Assembly: GCA_017403345.1 (NCBI GenBank)
Contig: JAFQOH010000254.1
Coordinates: 1 to 33,560 of the forward strand
Source: RGIG3701 sp017403345
GTDB taxonomy: Bacteria > Planctomycetota > Planctomycetia > Pirellulales > Thermoguttaceae
DNA: 33,560 nt
Direction: 5' to 3'
Shown: positions 9,199 to 17,421 of the stretch, one piece after another
Layout of the letters: each line of letters starts with the position of its first letter
Position numbering within the stretch: the first letter of the stretch is position 1
Made by a program: the position numbers and the translations under genes
The notes under the pieces: generated by a model
Database searches by the model: none
The model's input: only the letters and a program-made list of their open reading frames with translations
Told to the model about the DNA's origin: nothing

Positions 9199-9768
9199 TT
9201 AGAGAAGGTCGCTGAATTCTTCCTGGATCCGTTTTTTGATCCGGTACTTGATTTGACGGACAGCAGAAGCCGTCAGGCCAAATTCCTCGCCGATCGCTTC
9301 GCTGGTGATTCCTTCTGCAGTTGCCAGGCGTTTGAAGACCAGAATGTCGCGTTCCGTGAAGTCTTTCTGAAGGATCTTCATGAGCTGATGGTAAAGGAGG
9401 GTCGTTTCTTGTTCCTCATCATCCGGAAACGAGATCTCGTTCTGTATGTGATTTTCGAGCTCGCCGATAGCGACCGGTGTCTGCTGCTTTTTTTTGTGAA
9501 AGTCCGCGATCCGCGATCTCGTGATGGATCGAAGCCAGCATCGAAATTTCTGTTCTGGTTTTTCTTTTCGAAATGTGTGGATGTGCCGTACGACGGAAAG
9601 AAAAACTTCCTGGTAGATTTCGTCACAGTCTGCGTCCGACAAGCCGACAGAACTGCACCAGTGCCAGACCAATCGTCCGTAGAGCTGGTTCAGCGTATCC
9701 CAACTGCCCTGGATATTCTCCCGGCATTGGACTAGGAGTGACGTTGGCGTTGGCGAATCGTAGTTCAT
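9199..9768 (-). CDS. ECF-type RNA polymerase sigma factor, 189 aa
   Basis: It directs RNA polymerase to a dedicated promoter set. Region 2 is visible as WDTLNQLYGRLVWHW, then DADCDEIYQEVFLSVVRHI and FRCWLRSITRSRIADF, matching the planctomycete-type ECF signature. Region 4 is FTERDILVFKRLATAEGITSEAIGEEFGLTASAVRQIKYRIKKRI, a helix-turn-helix that would contact the -35 box. The length is normal for the family. The start at 9768 has GGGAGA about 12 bases upstream. The kinase with the zf-HC2-like motif lies 84 bases downstream, and an exported Ig-like protein ends 88 bases upstream, all on the same strand, so a shared transcript is plausible. No separate anti-sigma gene is present; the kinase N-terminus could fill that role (inference). 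Confidence 0.93.
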   Translation of the reverse strand: MNYDSPTPTSLLVQCRENIQGSWDTLNQLYGRLVWHWCSSVGLSDADCDEIYQEVFLSVVRHIHTFRKEKPEQKFRCWLRSITRSRIADFHKKKQQTPVAIGELENHIQNEISFPDDEEQETTLLYHQLMKILQKDFTERDILVFKRLATAEGITSEAIGEEFGLTASAVRQIKYRIKKRIQEEFSDLL

Positions 9769-9820
9769 TCTTTCATTCTCCCGTTTTGGAATTGACGGCC
9801 GATGGCCAGTTTACGGATAT

Positions 9821-9859
9821 TTAGTTTTGGGTCTGGTTTTAGTTTTGGGTCTGGTTTTA
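9821..9859 (-). repeat. 18-bp tandem repeat containing in-frame stop codons
   Basis: Two exact copies of the plus-strand unit ttagttttgggtctggtt lie at 9821-9838 and 9839-9856, and a partial third starts at 9857. The stop TAA of the upstream gene (tta at 9857-9859) is therefore repeated in frame at 9839 and 9821, suggesting the repeat arose by duplication over the end of the coding sequence. Confidence 0.8.
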
Positions 9860-12085
9860 GTTTTGCGGTTTGACGTCAAGGATGACTCCCGTTGGGCGCA
9901 CGACGTCTGTCACGACGGGGCCTGTGATGAGAGTCGCACTGTTTTGGGCCTGATCGAAAAAGTCCGCACGAATGAAGACGCTTCCAGGTACTTTTTCCGG
10001 GATGCGCCATGTATAGCGTCCTGTGTTTTCCAGGCGCGAAGTGCTCATGGGACGCCAAGGACCATCTTTTGCGGAAGACCACGAGAAAAGGAGCGGCTGG
10101 CTGCTGAAATTTTGATCTTCTGCCGACCACTGGATCTCCAAGTCGCCAAATTCTGCCTGAAGCTGGATCGTGTGGAGCTGGACTTGCGGAGACACGCGGT
10201 CCAGAACGACTTCCAGCTGTGGAAGGGAGCCTGATTCCGGACGCTCCATTCCGACTCCTGCGCCGTTGAAGAGAAGGATCTGGAATCCGTATTTGCCATC
10301 CGTCGTGAGGTTGACGCGGAGCGGACTCGTGCAGTCTTCATCTTCTGCCATTTTAGTCCAAGTCTGCCCATTGTCTGTGGTTGCCCAGAGTTCGACCCGC
10401 CCGACTCCGGATGTGCCAACGGTCGAGATGTCGTAATCGATGTCCAGTGCGGGCTGGTTTACGTACCGGATCTTGTTTCCGGCGGTTTCTTCGACGAACT
10501 CGGTGTCGTCGATCATCAGAAGATCCTGCTCTTCATCGCTTTCACTGTCGGAATGACGAGAGCTTCCTGCCTCTGTTTCCGCTGCGTCGAAAACGGCGTT
10601 TTCTGAGGACTCGGTCTCCAATTCCGCATCGAGCTGCCCCGTCAGTTCCGGATCCAGACTGCCGTCCTCGAGCGGGGAAGTATCGAGAGAGGCGGTTCCT
10701 TCCGAGCCTGTGTCTGTTCTGGGATCCGTCTCAAGTTCCGGTACGGAGAGTTCACTGGAATGGTTCGTTTCCTGCATTTCTCCGGGAACCGGTTTGGAGG
10801 CGGAGTGACTGTGGTCATTTTCATTCAGGAGACGCTGAATGAACTGTTCGGCAGACTGTTTGCTCTGGATCCGGAAAACGGGGAGCGAACGATTTTGGAT
10901 CGAATACTGGCCTTTATCCATGACGGAGTAGAGGACGGTATTGCTCTGCGGTATCTGAGCGTGTGCGGCTGACAGAGGGCCATTGGGTGCGGAAGCGGGG
11001 CTGGAAACGGTCTGTTCGTTGGGGTCAGGTGACCATTGAGGGCGTTTGGCTCCGGTATGCGTCTGCGCAGCTGGGAGTGCAGCCTGGTACTGCAGTGGGC
11101 CGTTTCCCGCGGTATTTCCCGCAGCGTTTCCAGCGGCAGAAATGCCCGTTCCGCCTGTTCCCGTTCCTGCGGGCACCTGATTCATGAGCGTGTTCATCGG
11201 TTTTCCGGTCGTGTTGACGAGAATGCGCCAATCCGGGATCCCGGATGTTCCGGTGATCTCCTGATTCTGAAGATTCACCGCGCGTACCGTGAACCAGAAT
11301 TCCCCGTCACTTTCTGTCTTGACCCGAAGTGATTTGTCCGGCGAGGCCTGGATCTTCTCCCGGCTCAGTGAATGGTAGTACCGCCATGTATTCCCATTGT
11401 CGCGGGATACGTAAAAACGGACTTCTTTCAGCTGATTTTCCGGAATGTGTCCGATCAGTGTATCGAACGGAAGGTCGAAGACCCGTTTGTCCAGCGGAAA
11501 AAGTTCTGGAAGTGCTCCCTGTACTGGATGGGAATTCTGGACGGCTGTCTGTCCCTGATCGGGAAGTTGCACTTTTGCGGAACTCTGCGGCTGCGCGGAA
11601 CTTTGGACCTGATAGGAACCCGGAGCCTGCTTGACGGGCGGAAGGGATGACTGGGGCAGCTGCGGGGCTGTGTACTGTGTTCCGTACTGCTGCGCATTCT
11701 GTGTTGATGGTGCGTAGGCATTTCCGCGCGGAGAGGGTAAAATGTACCTTGAACCGGCTTCCGGCTGGATCCCGGAAGATGGGGTCGCGTACGCTGTCCC
11801 AATGTTCGACCAGCCGTCGGAGTTGCCGGAAGAAACTGCCGTCCCTGCGGGAGATGCCGTCGGCGCCGCAGACGCATTCGGATGGATGAACGCATCCGGG
11901 ACCATCTGATTGTCCGTATTTTCTGAAGCTGGTTTCATGAACGAAGGTCGGAGACGCGATAAAACGTTGAGCGCCGGCTTGCCCTCGTTCGTGTCCGCGC
12001 ATACTTTCTCCAAAAAAACGTTGGAAGCCGTGCAGCCGAGCAAAAGCAGGAGGACTCCCTGTGCGATCCGACAGTTTCGGCTCAT
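9857..12085 (-). CDS. Exported protein with two Ig-like domains, about 742 aa
   Basis: Not a named family. I place the start at the ATG at 12085 because MSRNCRIAQGVLLLLLGCTAS is a good signal or lipoprotein-type signal (LLLGC resembles a lipobox). The frame extends upstream to an ATG at 12172, which would add 29 charged low-complexity residues before the signal. Residues about 30-190 are rich in Ser, Gln, Pro and Ala. One strand-rich domain follows (EVRFYVSRDNGNTWRYYHS; FWFTVRAVNLQNQEI), then an acidic low-complexity stretch, then a second similar domain (RVELWATTDNGQTWTKM; KYGFQILLFNGAGVG). The C-terminus PVVTDVVRPTGVILDV resembles conserved planctomycete hypothetical proteins as I recall them. 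It is probably an envelope structural or binding protein. The ECF sigma gene follows after 88 bases, which suggests joint control of envelope functions. Confidence 0.8.
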   Translation of the reverse strand: MSRNCRIAQGVLLLLLGCTASNVFLEKVCADTNEGKPALNVLSRLRPSFMKPASENTDNQMVPDAFIHPNASAAPTASPAGTAVSSGNSDGWSNIGTAYATPSSGIQPEAGSRYILPSPRGNAYAPSTQNAQQYGTQYTAPQLPQSSLPPVKQAPGSYQVQSSAQPQSSAKVQLPDQGQTAVQNSHPVQGALPELFPLDKRVFDLPFDTLIGHIPENQLKEVRFYVSRDNGNTWRYYHSLSREKIQASPDKSLRVKTESDGEFWFTVRAVNLQNQEITGTSGIPDWRILVNTTGKPMNTLMNQVPAGTGTGGTGISAAGNAAGNTAGNGPLQYQAALPAAQTHTGAKRPQWSPDPNEQTVSSPASAPNGPLSAAHAQIPQSNTVLYSVMDKGQYSIQNRSLPVFRIQSKQSAEQFIQRLLNENDHSHSASKPVPGEMQETNHSSELSVPELETDPRTDTGSEGTASLDTSPLEDGSLDPELTGQLDAELETESSENAVFDAAETEAGSSRHSDSESDEEQDLLMIDDTEFVEETAGNKIRYVNQPALDIDYDISTVGTSGVGRVELWATTDNGQTWTKMAEDEDCTSPLRVNLTTDGKYGFQILLFNGAGVGMERPESGSLPQLEVVLDRVSPQVQLHTIQLQAEFGDLEIQWSAEDQNFSSQPLLFSWSSAKDGPWRPMSTSRLENTGRYTWRIPEKVPGSVFIRADFFDQAQNSATLITGPVVTDVVRPTGVILDVKPQN

Positions 12086-12571
12086 TGCGTAAAATCGGTC
12101 TCTTTTTTCATCTTGGAGTTTGAGGCTCTTTTCCGTTTCCATCCTTATTTTCATTTCCGTCTCCATTCTCATTCTCTTGTTCTTTGTCTTTTCTTTTTCC
12201 GTTTTTTGGTTTGGACGTCTGTTTTTTGGTTTGGACGTCTGTTTTTTCGTTTGGACGTCTTCTTTGTTTGGACGTCTTCTTTGTTTGGACGTCTGGACGA
12301 ATCTCTGGACGGATCGTCCGGACGGATCGCCCCGCGTGGTGCTATTTTCGATCGATGTCTTGTTCAGGGTAAAAAACGGGGCGTCATCGAAATGTATCGT
12401 CTGTCTGGAGGTGCATTTTGCAAAAACTATCGAATGAATGTGTATATTGCCTGTTTTGTCTATTTTCTAAAATTGGAAAATTTAAATTAATCGTTAAACT
12501 TCCATGTCTAGGCTGGCCGATATAGTAGTGAGAGGATTTTTTTGGATCTACTGTTTTTAGGGAGTTAAAAA
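12086..12571. other. Divergent intergenic region between the Ig-like gene and the 406-aa membrane protein gene
   Basis: The left part (12086-12172) is purine-rich on the minus strand and could be an N-terminal extension of the minus-strand gene. The middle (12201-12294) is a direct-repeat array. The right part is AT-rich and should hold the rightward promoter: a weak candidate is TTGCCT (12447-12452) with TAAAAT (12468-12473), 15-base spacing. I see no convincing small gene. Confidence 0.5.
12201..12294. repeat. Direct repeats carrying GACGTC palindromes upstream of the Ig-like gene
   Basis: Three 20-base units (gttttttggtttggacgtct, the third with one change) at 12201-12260 are followed by two 17-base units (tctttgtttggacgtct) at 12261-12294. 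All five share TTTGGACGTCT with the palindrome GACGTC. Degenerate copies (ctggacgaa, ctggacgga, ccggacgga) continue to about 12330. Position and helical-scale spacing suggest binding sites for a regulator, but simple slippage is possible. Confidence 0.8.
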
Positions 12572-13792
12572 ATGACTAACCTGAACAAAACGTCAATGCC
12601 CGAAGGGGAAAATGTTTCTGAATTGGAAATGGTCGGGGCGTTGCTTTTTGGTTCCATTTCAGACTTGGACAGCGTGCAGGAAAACCGCATGGTCAACCTC
12701 GGTGCGCGGATCGCTCCGGCGAATGCGCGTGAGTGGACGGCGGAAGAAACGGTGTCCGAGAGTTTGCTGAGTACTGCAGAAGCGGCGGAGCTCTCCGAGA
12801 TCGCACCGGAACGTAAAGCTCCGCGTCCGGTCCAAGAGTTTGACGGAAATGGTATTCAGACTTCGATGCCGGTTGAAAGTGTCTTCGAACCGGTTTCCGC
12901 AGAAGAAACTTCCGCACCCGTGGTGTCTCCAGAATGTATGGTCCGCCCCGAACCCCGAAATACTCACAAAATTTTCCTTAGCGGAGCGATTGCCGTATTG
13001 AGCGTGTGTGTTGCGGTCCTTGGTTGGCAGCTTTACGCGGAGAAGAGCGAAACGCAGACTGTGAAGGAAAATGCGGTCGCCGAATCGGAAGAAACGCCCT
13101 CCAATGCAGCCGTTGAGACTTCGGAAGCCGTAGAGACTCCGGAAGTACAGGCTCCAGAACTCGTGAATACACCTGCGGTCTCTGCATTTGCTGCGGTTCC
13201 GGCAGAAACTCCGGAATTTGATCAGCCGATGCCCGCGCAGCCGGAAATTGCGTCTGCGTATCCGCAGTTTAATGCCGAAGCCGGTACGGTCCCGCAGAGT
13301 GTCCATGCCGAAACAAATTCGGCAATCGGAAGTGCTGTGATGTGTGAGGAAACTTACCCGACTTTCAATGCAGACTTGGCTCAAACGGCGCTCCAGACTC
13401 CCGCGGATGCACCGGCACTCTGTGCGCAGAATCCGGTCTACTCCCCCTCTGGCAGCGTTGATCCGGTTTCCGGATGGAATGTCGGAGCGCCGATGGAAGA
13501 AGTTCCTGTCTTCAACAGCGAGCTCAGCTCTTTCGATCCGCCGGCAGCCGCACCCTTGAATGTTGTGCCGACCGCTCCGCAGATCGGTACGCAGGCGCAG
13601 GTCCCGCCGACTCCCCGGAAACTCACGGTTCCGCAGAATGGCCAGCAGAGTGTTCCGCAGGCGCATCCGTACCAGATCCAAGCAGCTCCGGCAGTCCAGA
13701 ATGTGCCCGCAGAAGAAGCGTATCCGACCTTTGACCCTAACATGGGAGCCGCCGCGGCCGTCGATTCCAGCCTGCCGGTCACGTACTATTGA
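12572..13792 (+). CDS. Single-pass membrane protein with repeated YPxF motifs, 406 aa
   Basis: Not recognised. The start has the SD GGGAG seven bases upstream. Residues 1-130 are acidic and lack a signal peptide. Residues about 134-156 form one transmembrane helix (IFLSGAIAVLSVCVAVLGW). The remaining 250 residues are rich in Pro, Ala, Glu and Val and probably extracytoplasmic. That part repeats a short motif about four times: AYPQFNAE, TYPTFNAD, VPVFNSE and AYPTFDPN. The topology resembles anti-sigma or scaffold proteins with a cytoplasmic head, but no known domain is visible. It is divergent from the Ig-like gene and shares its repeat-rich intergenic region. A strong terminator follows. Codon use matches its neighbours. 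Confidence 0.82.
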   Translation: MTNLNKTSMPEGENVSELEMVGALLFGSISDLDSVQENRMVNLGARIAPANAREWTAEETVSESLLSTAEAAELSEIAPERKAPRPVQEFDGNGIQTSMPVESVFEPVSAEETSAPVVSPECMVRPEPRNTHKIFLSGAIAVLSVCVAVLGWQLYAEKSETQTVKENAVAESEETPSNAAVETSEAVETPEVQAPELVNTPAVSAFAAVPAETPEFDQPMPAQPEIASAYPQFNAEAGTVPQSVHAETNSAIGSAVMCEETYPTFNADLAQTALQTPADAPALCAQNPVYSPSGSVDPVSGWNVGAPMEEVPVFNSELSSFDPPAAAPLNVVPTAPQIGTQAQVPPTPRKLTVPQNGQQSVPQAHPYQIQAAPAVQNVPAEEAYPTFDPNMGAAAAVDSSLPVTYY

Positions 13793-13827
13793 GAAACTGC
13801 TTTGAAACAGTAGATCTGTCCTCCTGC

Positions 13828-13865
13828 ACGGAAGATCGGTTTACCCCGGTCTTCCGTCTTTTTTT
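13828..13865 (+). terminator. Intrinsic terminator after the 406-aa gene
   Basis: acggaagatcgg (13828-13839) pairs with ccggtcttccgt (13846-13857) with one G-U pair and a 6-base loop, followed by a T tract. It lies 36 bases after the stop. Confidence 0.85.
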
Positions 13866-13935
13866 GTGTCGGTGTTTCAGGAGATCCGGCGGCCTTGCAC
13901 TGAACGGTATTCGGTCGGGAAACGGCCCTCTTTGC

Positions 13936-13969
13936 AAAAAAAGAAACCCCTCACAGAACGGAGGGGTTT
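13936..13969 (-). terminator. Intrinsic terminator after the PEP-CTERM gene
   Basis: On the minus strand AAACCCCTC (rc of 13961-13969) pairs with GAGGGGTTT (rc of 13944-13952), followed by CTTTTTTTGC. It lies 36 bases past the stop at 14005. Confidence 0.85.
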
Positions 13970-14004
13970 GGGTCTGTAAACTGGCTGGAGAGTCAAAATT
14001 TGTC

Positions 14005-15519
14005 TTAAATGCTCTTTTCTGCTTTTTTCACAGCTCGGCGGCGCAGGAATCCCAGCGTGAAAACTCCGCCCAGCAGCAGCGCGAACGTGGACGGTTCCGG
14101 GACCTGGTGATTCATGAGACTTCCCCACGAAAGACCCATGCGGAATTCATCATAAAACGTCGTTCTGCCGTTTCGCCATGTGAGCCCGTCGAAAGTGAAG
14201 TCGCCCTGCATCGTTGAGACGACGGAATCCGACTGCTCCGCTTCACTCAGTGAAAGGTCCGGATCCACGAAGACCGTCAGGTCGTCCAGTCCATCCGCAT
14301 TGAACTCGATCTTTGCGATAAAAAGGTGCGTATTCTCATCAAGTGTATCTGCACCGTCCTTGAGTGTCAGAGTACTCTGTTTACCGTTCTGGTCATAGCA
14401 AAACAAGCTCAACTGATTGCTCTGGTTGACACTTCCGATACCAAGGACTTCTCTGGACCCGAGGAAAAGTTCCGGGCCGCCGATCCATTGGGAGTCGCTG
14501 TCCTGCATAAGCCAGCCATAGTAGAGCGTTCCATCCACACCTTCGCCGCCGATCAGATTGCTGTTTTCTGCCGAAAGCCCAAGTTCCTCGAAAACGCCGT
14601 AATCGAATTTTATCTGGGCAGTATTGCCCGCGACTTTGAGCATTCCGGAGTTCTGATTCCAGCCGTCGTATTCCAGACCGCCGGAAACGATCTCCGCATT
14701 ACCGGAAAATGCAGTCAGCGGACGGTAGCCGTAGGGGATCTGACCATTCATCAGCTGGCCGCTGGTCTTGCCCTCCGTATAGTTACTGAATGATTCGGAA
14801 ATGAACGGGTAGTATTCCGTGAATCCCTTGATCGGCGAGTAGTCGAAAACATCCGAAAACGCCGTCGCGGCCGTGAGGTTATCCCACGTCGTTTTCGTGT
14901 CCGCGCCGGAAGCAAGACGGATGCGCGTCGTCCAGTTCGTCGTGGTCGCGACCTCCGCGAGCGGTGAACGCACGTCCCAGATCGTCGGCGTGGTCCCTTC
15001 TTCAAAAGCCCAGACGGCTTTTTTTCCGGAAACGTAGTCATTCAGCGCGATCAGCTGGTACGTCTGTCCCTGAACGACCGGTGTGGACGAGATCTGGCCC
15101 GAAGCGATACCGAAATGGCCGTTACTGCCGCCCGGCATACCGAGGAAGTGGCGTTCGGAACCGAAATCATAGTACGAGAGGCCGCTCCATTTCGACGTAT
15201 CACCGAGGACCGTGTATTCTACGGACGCAATGACCATTCCTTTATTCTGGAACGCCGCGTCATTCTGTTCCGTCGGATGGAAACAGATCATCGGGGTGTC
15301 TCCCTGCGTGACCAGCTTGCCATTCTCGATCTTGACGGTCCCCGTCCATTCGGCACTGGTTTCCGCTCTCGCGCCGGTGGACGGATTGTAGTTCCAGCCG
15401 TACTTTCCGCCGTCGAAATCATCAAAACCAATGATCTCGGCATTTACCGAAGCGGTCCCCAACGCACAGCCCAGCGCAATCAGCGCCGCCGGAAGGATAT
15501 GAAAAAATCTCGAGTTCAT
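14005..15519 (-). CDS. PEP-CTERM sorting-signal exported protein, 504 aa
   Basis: The start is placed at the ATG at 15519, because it has the SD AGGA six bases upstream and begins a signal peptide (MNSRFFHILPAALIALGCA, cleavage after SVNA). The longer open frame to 15606 overlaps the predicted promoter. The mature body is beta-rich and possibly concanavalin-like (EIIGFDDFDGG near its start; a YYGWLMQDSDSQWIGGPELF segment). The C-terminus is a textbook PEP-CTERM tripartite signal: VPEPSTFALLLGG, a hydrophobic span, then RRRAVKK. In species with exosortase/EpsH, this signal directs processing and surface or extracellular-matrix attachment. No exosortase gene is in the window. It stands alone between a promoter and a terminator. 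The specific ligand or role is unknown. Confidence 0.92.
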   Translation of the reverse strand: MNSRFFHILPAALIALGCALGTASVNAEIIGFDDFDGGKYGWNYNPSTGARAETSAEWTGTVKIENGKLVTQGDTPMICFHPTEQNDAAFQNKGMVIASVEYTVLGDTSKWSGLSYYDFGSERHFLGMPGGSNGHFGIASGQISSTPVVQGQTYQLIALNDYVSGKKAVWAFEEGTTPTIWDVRSPLAEVATTTNWTTRIRLASGADTKTTWDNLTAATAFSDVFDYSPIKGFTEYYPFISESFSNYTEGKTSGQLMNGQIPYGYRPLTAFSGNAEIVSGGLEYDGWNQNSGMLKVAGNTAQIKFDYGVFEELGLSAENSNLIGGEGVDGTLYYGWLMQDSDSQWIGGPELFLGSREVLGIGSVNQSNQLSLFCYDQNGKQSTLTLKDGADTLDENTHLFIAKIEFNADGLDDLTVFVDPDLSLSEAEQSDSVVSTMQGDFTFDGLTWRNGRTTFYDEFRMGLSWGSLMNHQVPEPSTFALLLGGVFTLGFLRRRAVKKAEKSI

Positions 15520-15578
15520 TTTACATCCTGATAATTTCTTAAATTTTGATTTGATAAATACTATTTCAAGTAGTTTAT

Positions 15579-15606
15579 ATTTTAATACAGGAAAATGCAA
15601 TGTCAA
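15579..15606 (-). promoter_or_regulatory. Predicted promoter of the PEP-CTERM gene
   Basis: On the minus strand a consensus TTGACA (15601-15606) is followed after 16 bases by TAAAAT (15579-15584), about 60 bases before the chosen ATG at 15519. Its position supports the downstream start. Confidence 0.6.
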
Positions 15607-15794
15607 GGGGATTTACTTCGAGAGGAAAATTTTTTAAGGATTTTTTAAATATTTTGCCGATTTTACAGTTTGGGGAATTCATTTTGCTTGAGTTTTAGAG
15701 CGGGCTGCAAATATTTTCACATCTTTTCAGATAGAATGGTAAGTATCAGTTTTTCTGGATCTTGAATATTTCCTTCTCTCCGCGTTGGGACCCC

Positions 15795-15822
15795 TTGAAA
15801 AGTTTTGGAAATGGTGTATACT
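15795..15822 (+). promoter_or_regulatory. Predicted purB promoter
   Basis: TTGAAA (15795-15800) and TATACT (15817-15822) are separated by 16 bases, 83 bases upstream of the purB ATG. Confidence 0.6.
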
Positions 15823-15905
15823 GACTTTTTTAGTTCGTTTTTCCTTTTTTCTTCTTTCCTCGGGCTGCCGGGGAATCAGAGAACCGTTCGGAAGGGATCG
15901 CCAAG

Positions 15906-17339
15906 ATGGAAATCAATCGCAATGAATATCGTAATCCGCTGATCTCGCGCTACGCTTCGAAAGAAATGAGCGCGATCTGGAGTGAACAGCGAAAGTTCAG
16001 TACATGGCGCCGGCTGTGGGTCGCGCTTGCGGAAGCGGAAGCGGAGATGGGGCTTCCCATCACGGAAGAGCAGCTGAACGAGCTGCGTGCGCATGTGGAC
16101 GACATCGATTTCGCGCTGGCGGATCAGTACGAGCGGAAGCTGCGTCACGACGTCATGGCGCACGTGCACACGTACGGCGACGCCTGCCCGAATGCGAAGG
16201 GGATCATTCACTGGGGCGCGACGAGCTGCTACGTGACCGACAATACGGACGTGATTCTGATCCGCGACAGTTTCCGGCTCATCCTCGCGAAACTTCTCGA
16301 CGTGATGCGCGCACTGGCGAAAGCGGCGAAGGAGTACCAGAACCTTCCGTGTCTTGCCTTCACGCACCTTCAGCCCGCGCAGCCGACGACGCTCGGAAAG
16401 CGCATCTGCCTGTGGCTCTACGATCTGGTGATGGACCTCGAAGATCTTGAGCACCGCATGGCTCTTCTGCGTACGCGCGGTCTGAAAGGGACGACGGGGA
16501 CGCAGGCGAGTTTCTTCTCGCTCTTTAAAAATGACGGCGCGAAAGTGCGTCAGCTGGAAGCTCTCGTCGATAAAAAGATCGGTTTTGAGTCCTCTTTTGC
16601 CGTCACGGGTCAGACCTATCCCAGGAAACTGGACGCACAGGTCGCGGACGTGCTTTCGGGCATCGCGCAGTCGGCGCACAAAATGGCGACGGACCTGCGT
16701 ATCCTCGCGCACCGCAAAGAATGCGAAGAACCGTTTGAAAAGAACCAGATCGGCTCGAGTGCCATGGCATATAAGCGGAATCCGATGCGCAGTGAGCGTA
16801 TCTGCTCGCTGGCCCGTTTCGTCATGAGCGTCCAGTCCAGCCCCGGAATGACGCTGGCGACGCAGTGGTTTGAACGGACCCTGGACGACAGTGCGAACCG
16901 CCGTCTTGTTCTTCCTCAGGCGTTCCTGGCTCTGGATGCGATCCTGATCCTTTACCGGAATGTGATCGACGGAATGGTCGTTTACCCGAAAGTCATCGAA
17001 AAGAATCTTCGTGCGGAACTCCCTTTCATGGCGACGGAAAACATCATGATGGCCGCGACGGCGGCGGGCGGCGACCGGCAGGAATTGCACGAGCACATTC
17101 GTCAGCACTCGCAGGCGGCTGCGGCAGTCGTGAAGCAGGAAGGCGGCGAAAACGACCTGATGGCACGTCTGGAAGCGGATCCGATGTTTGCGGGCGTGGA
17201 TCTGAGTTCCGCACTGGAACCGTCGCTTTATGTTGGGCGTGCGCCGCAGCAGGTCGATGAGTTCCTGGATGAGATCATGGCGCCGATCTTCGAGAAATAC
17301 GCCGACGTGACCTCGCAGGAAACGGAGATCTTCTGCTAG
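15906..17339 (+). CDS. purB: Adenylosuccinate lyase
   Basis: It catalyses two fumarate-releasing steps in purine synthesis: SAICAR to AICAR, and adenylosuccinate to AMP. It belongs to the fumarase/aspartase superfamily. Visible signatures are HWGATSCYVTDNTD, THLQPAQPTTLGKR with the catalytic-base region His near residue 154, and the flexible signature loop GSSAMAYKRNPMRSERI near residues 283-299, which carries the catalytic Ser. The length of 477 residues is normal for the larger, eukaryote-like ADSL form. The ATG at 15906 follows a GAAGGGA stretch and a good promoter. A bidirectional terminator follows, so it is probably monocistronic. A 410-codon frame on the opposite strand is a shadow. 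Confidence 0.97.
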   Translation: MEINRNEYRNPLISRYASKEMSAIWSEQRKFSTWRRLWVALAEAEAEMGLPITEEQLNELRAHVDDIDFALADQYERKLRHDVMAHVHTYGDACPNAKGIIHWGATSCYVTDNTDVILIRDSFRLILAKLLDVMRALAKAAKEYQNLPCLAFTHLQPAQPTTLGKRICLWLYDLVMDLEDLEHRMALLRTRGLKGTTGTQASFFSLFKNDGAKVRQLEALVDKKIGFESSFAVTGQTYPRKLDAQVADVLSGIAQSAHKMATDLRILAHRKECEEPFEKNQIGSSAMAYKRNPMRSERICSLARFVMSVQSSPGMTLATQWFERTLDDSANRRLVLPQAFLALDAILILYRNVIDGMVVYPKVIEKNLRAELPFMATENIMMAATAAGGDRQELHEHIRQHSQAAAAVVKQEGGENDLMARLEADPMFAGVDLSSALEPSLYVGRAPQQVDEFLDEIMAPIFEKYADVTSQETEIFC

Positions 17340-17372
17340 TCTGCGTCTGAAAGAACCTGATTTGAAAAAATG

Positions 17373-17407
17373 AGCCGGTGAGGAACCTTTCCCCGCCGGC
17401 TGTTTTT
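17373..17407. terminator. Bidirectional intrinsic terminator between purB and the 128-aa gene
   Basis: agccgg (17373-17378) pairs with ccggct (17396-17401), extended by a G-U and a G-C pair. It is followed by gttttt on the plus strand and CATTTTTT on the minus strand, so it can serve both convergent genes. Confidence 0.7.
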
Positions 17408-17421
17408 GGAAATCACGGATT

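Larger units (their letters stand above)
15520..15905. other. Divergent promoter region between the PEP-CTERM gene and purB
   Basis: An AT-rich spacer with one predicted promoter on each strand (15579-15606 minus; 15795-15822 plus). Apart from these I see no gene or strong structure in it. Confidence 0.6.

Noticed and set aside
15876..17108. 410-codon minus-strand frame opposite purB
   Set aside because: An antisense shadow of a well-identified gene; Arg/His-rich composition and no domain.
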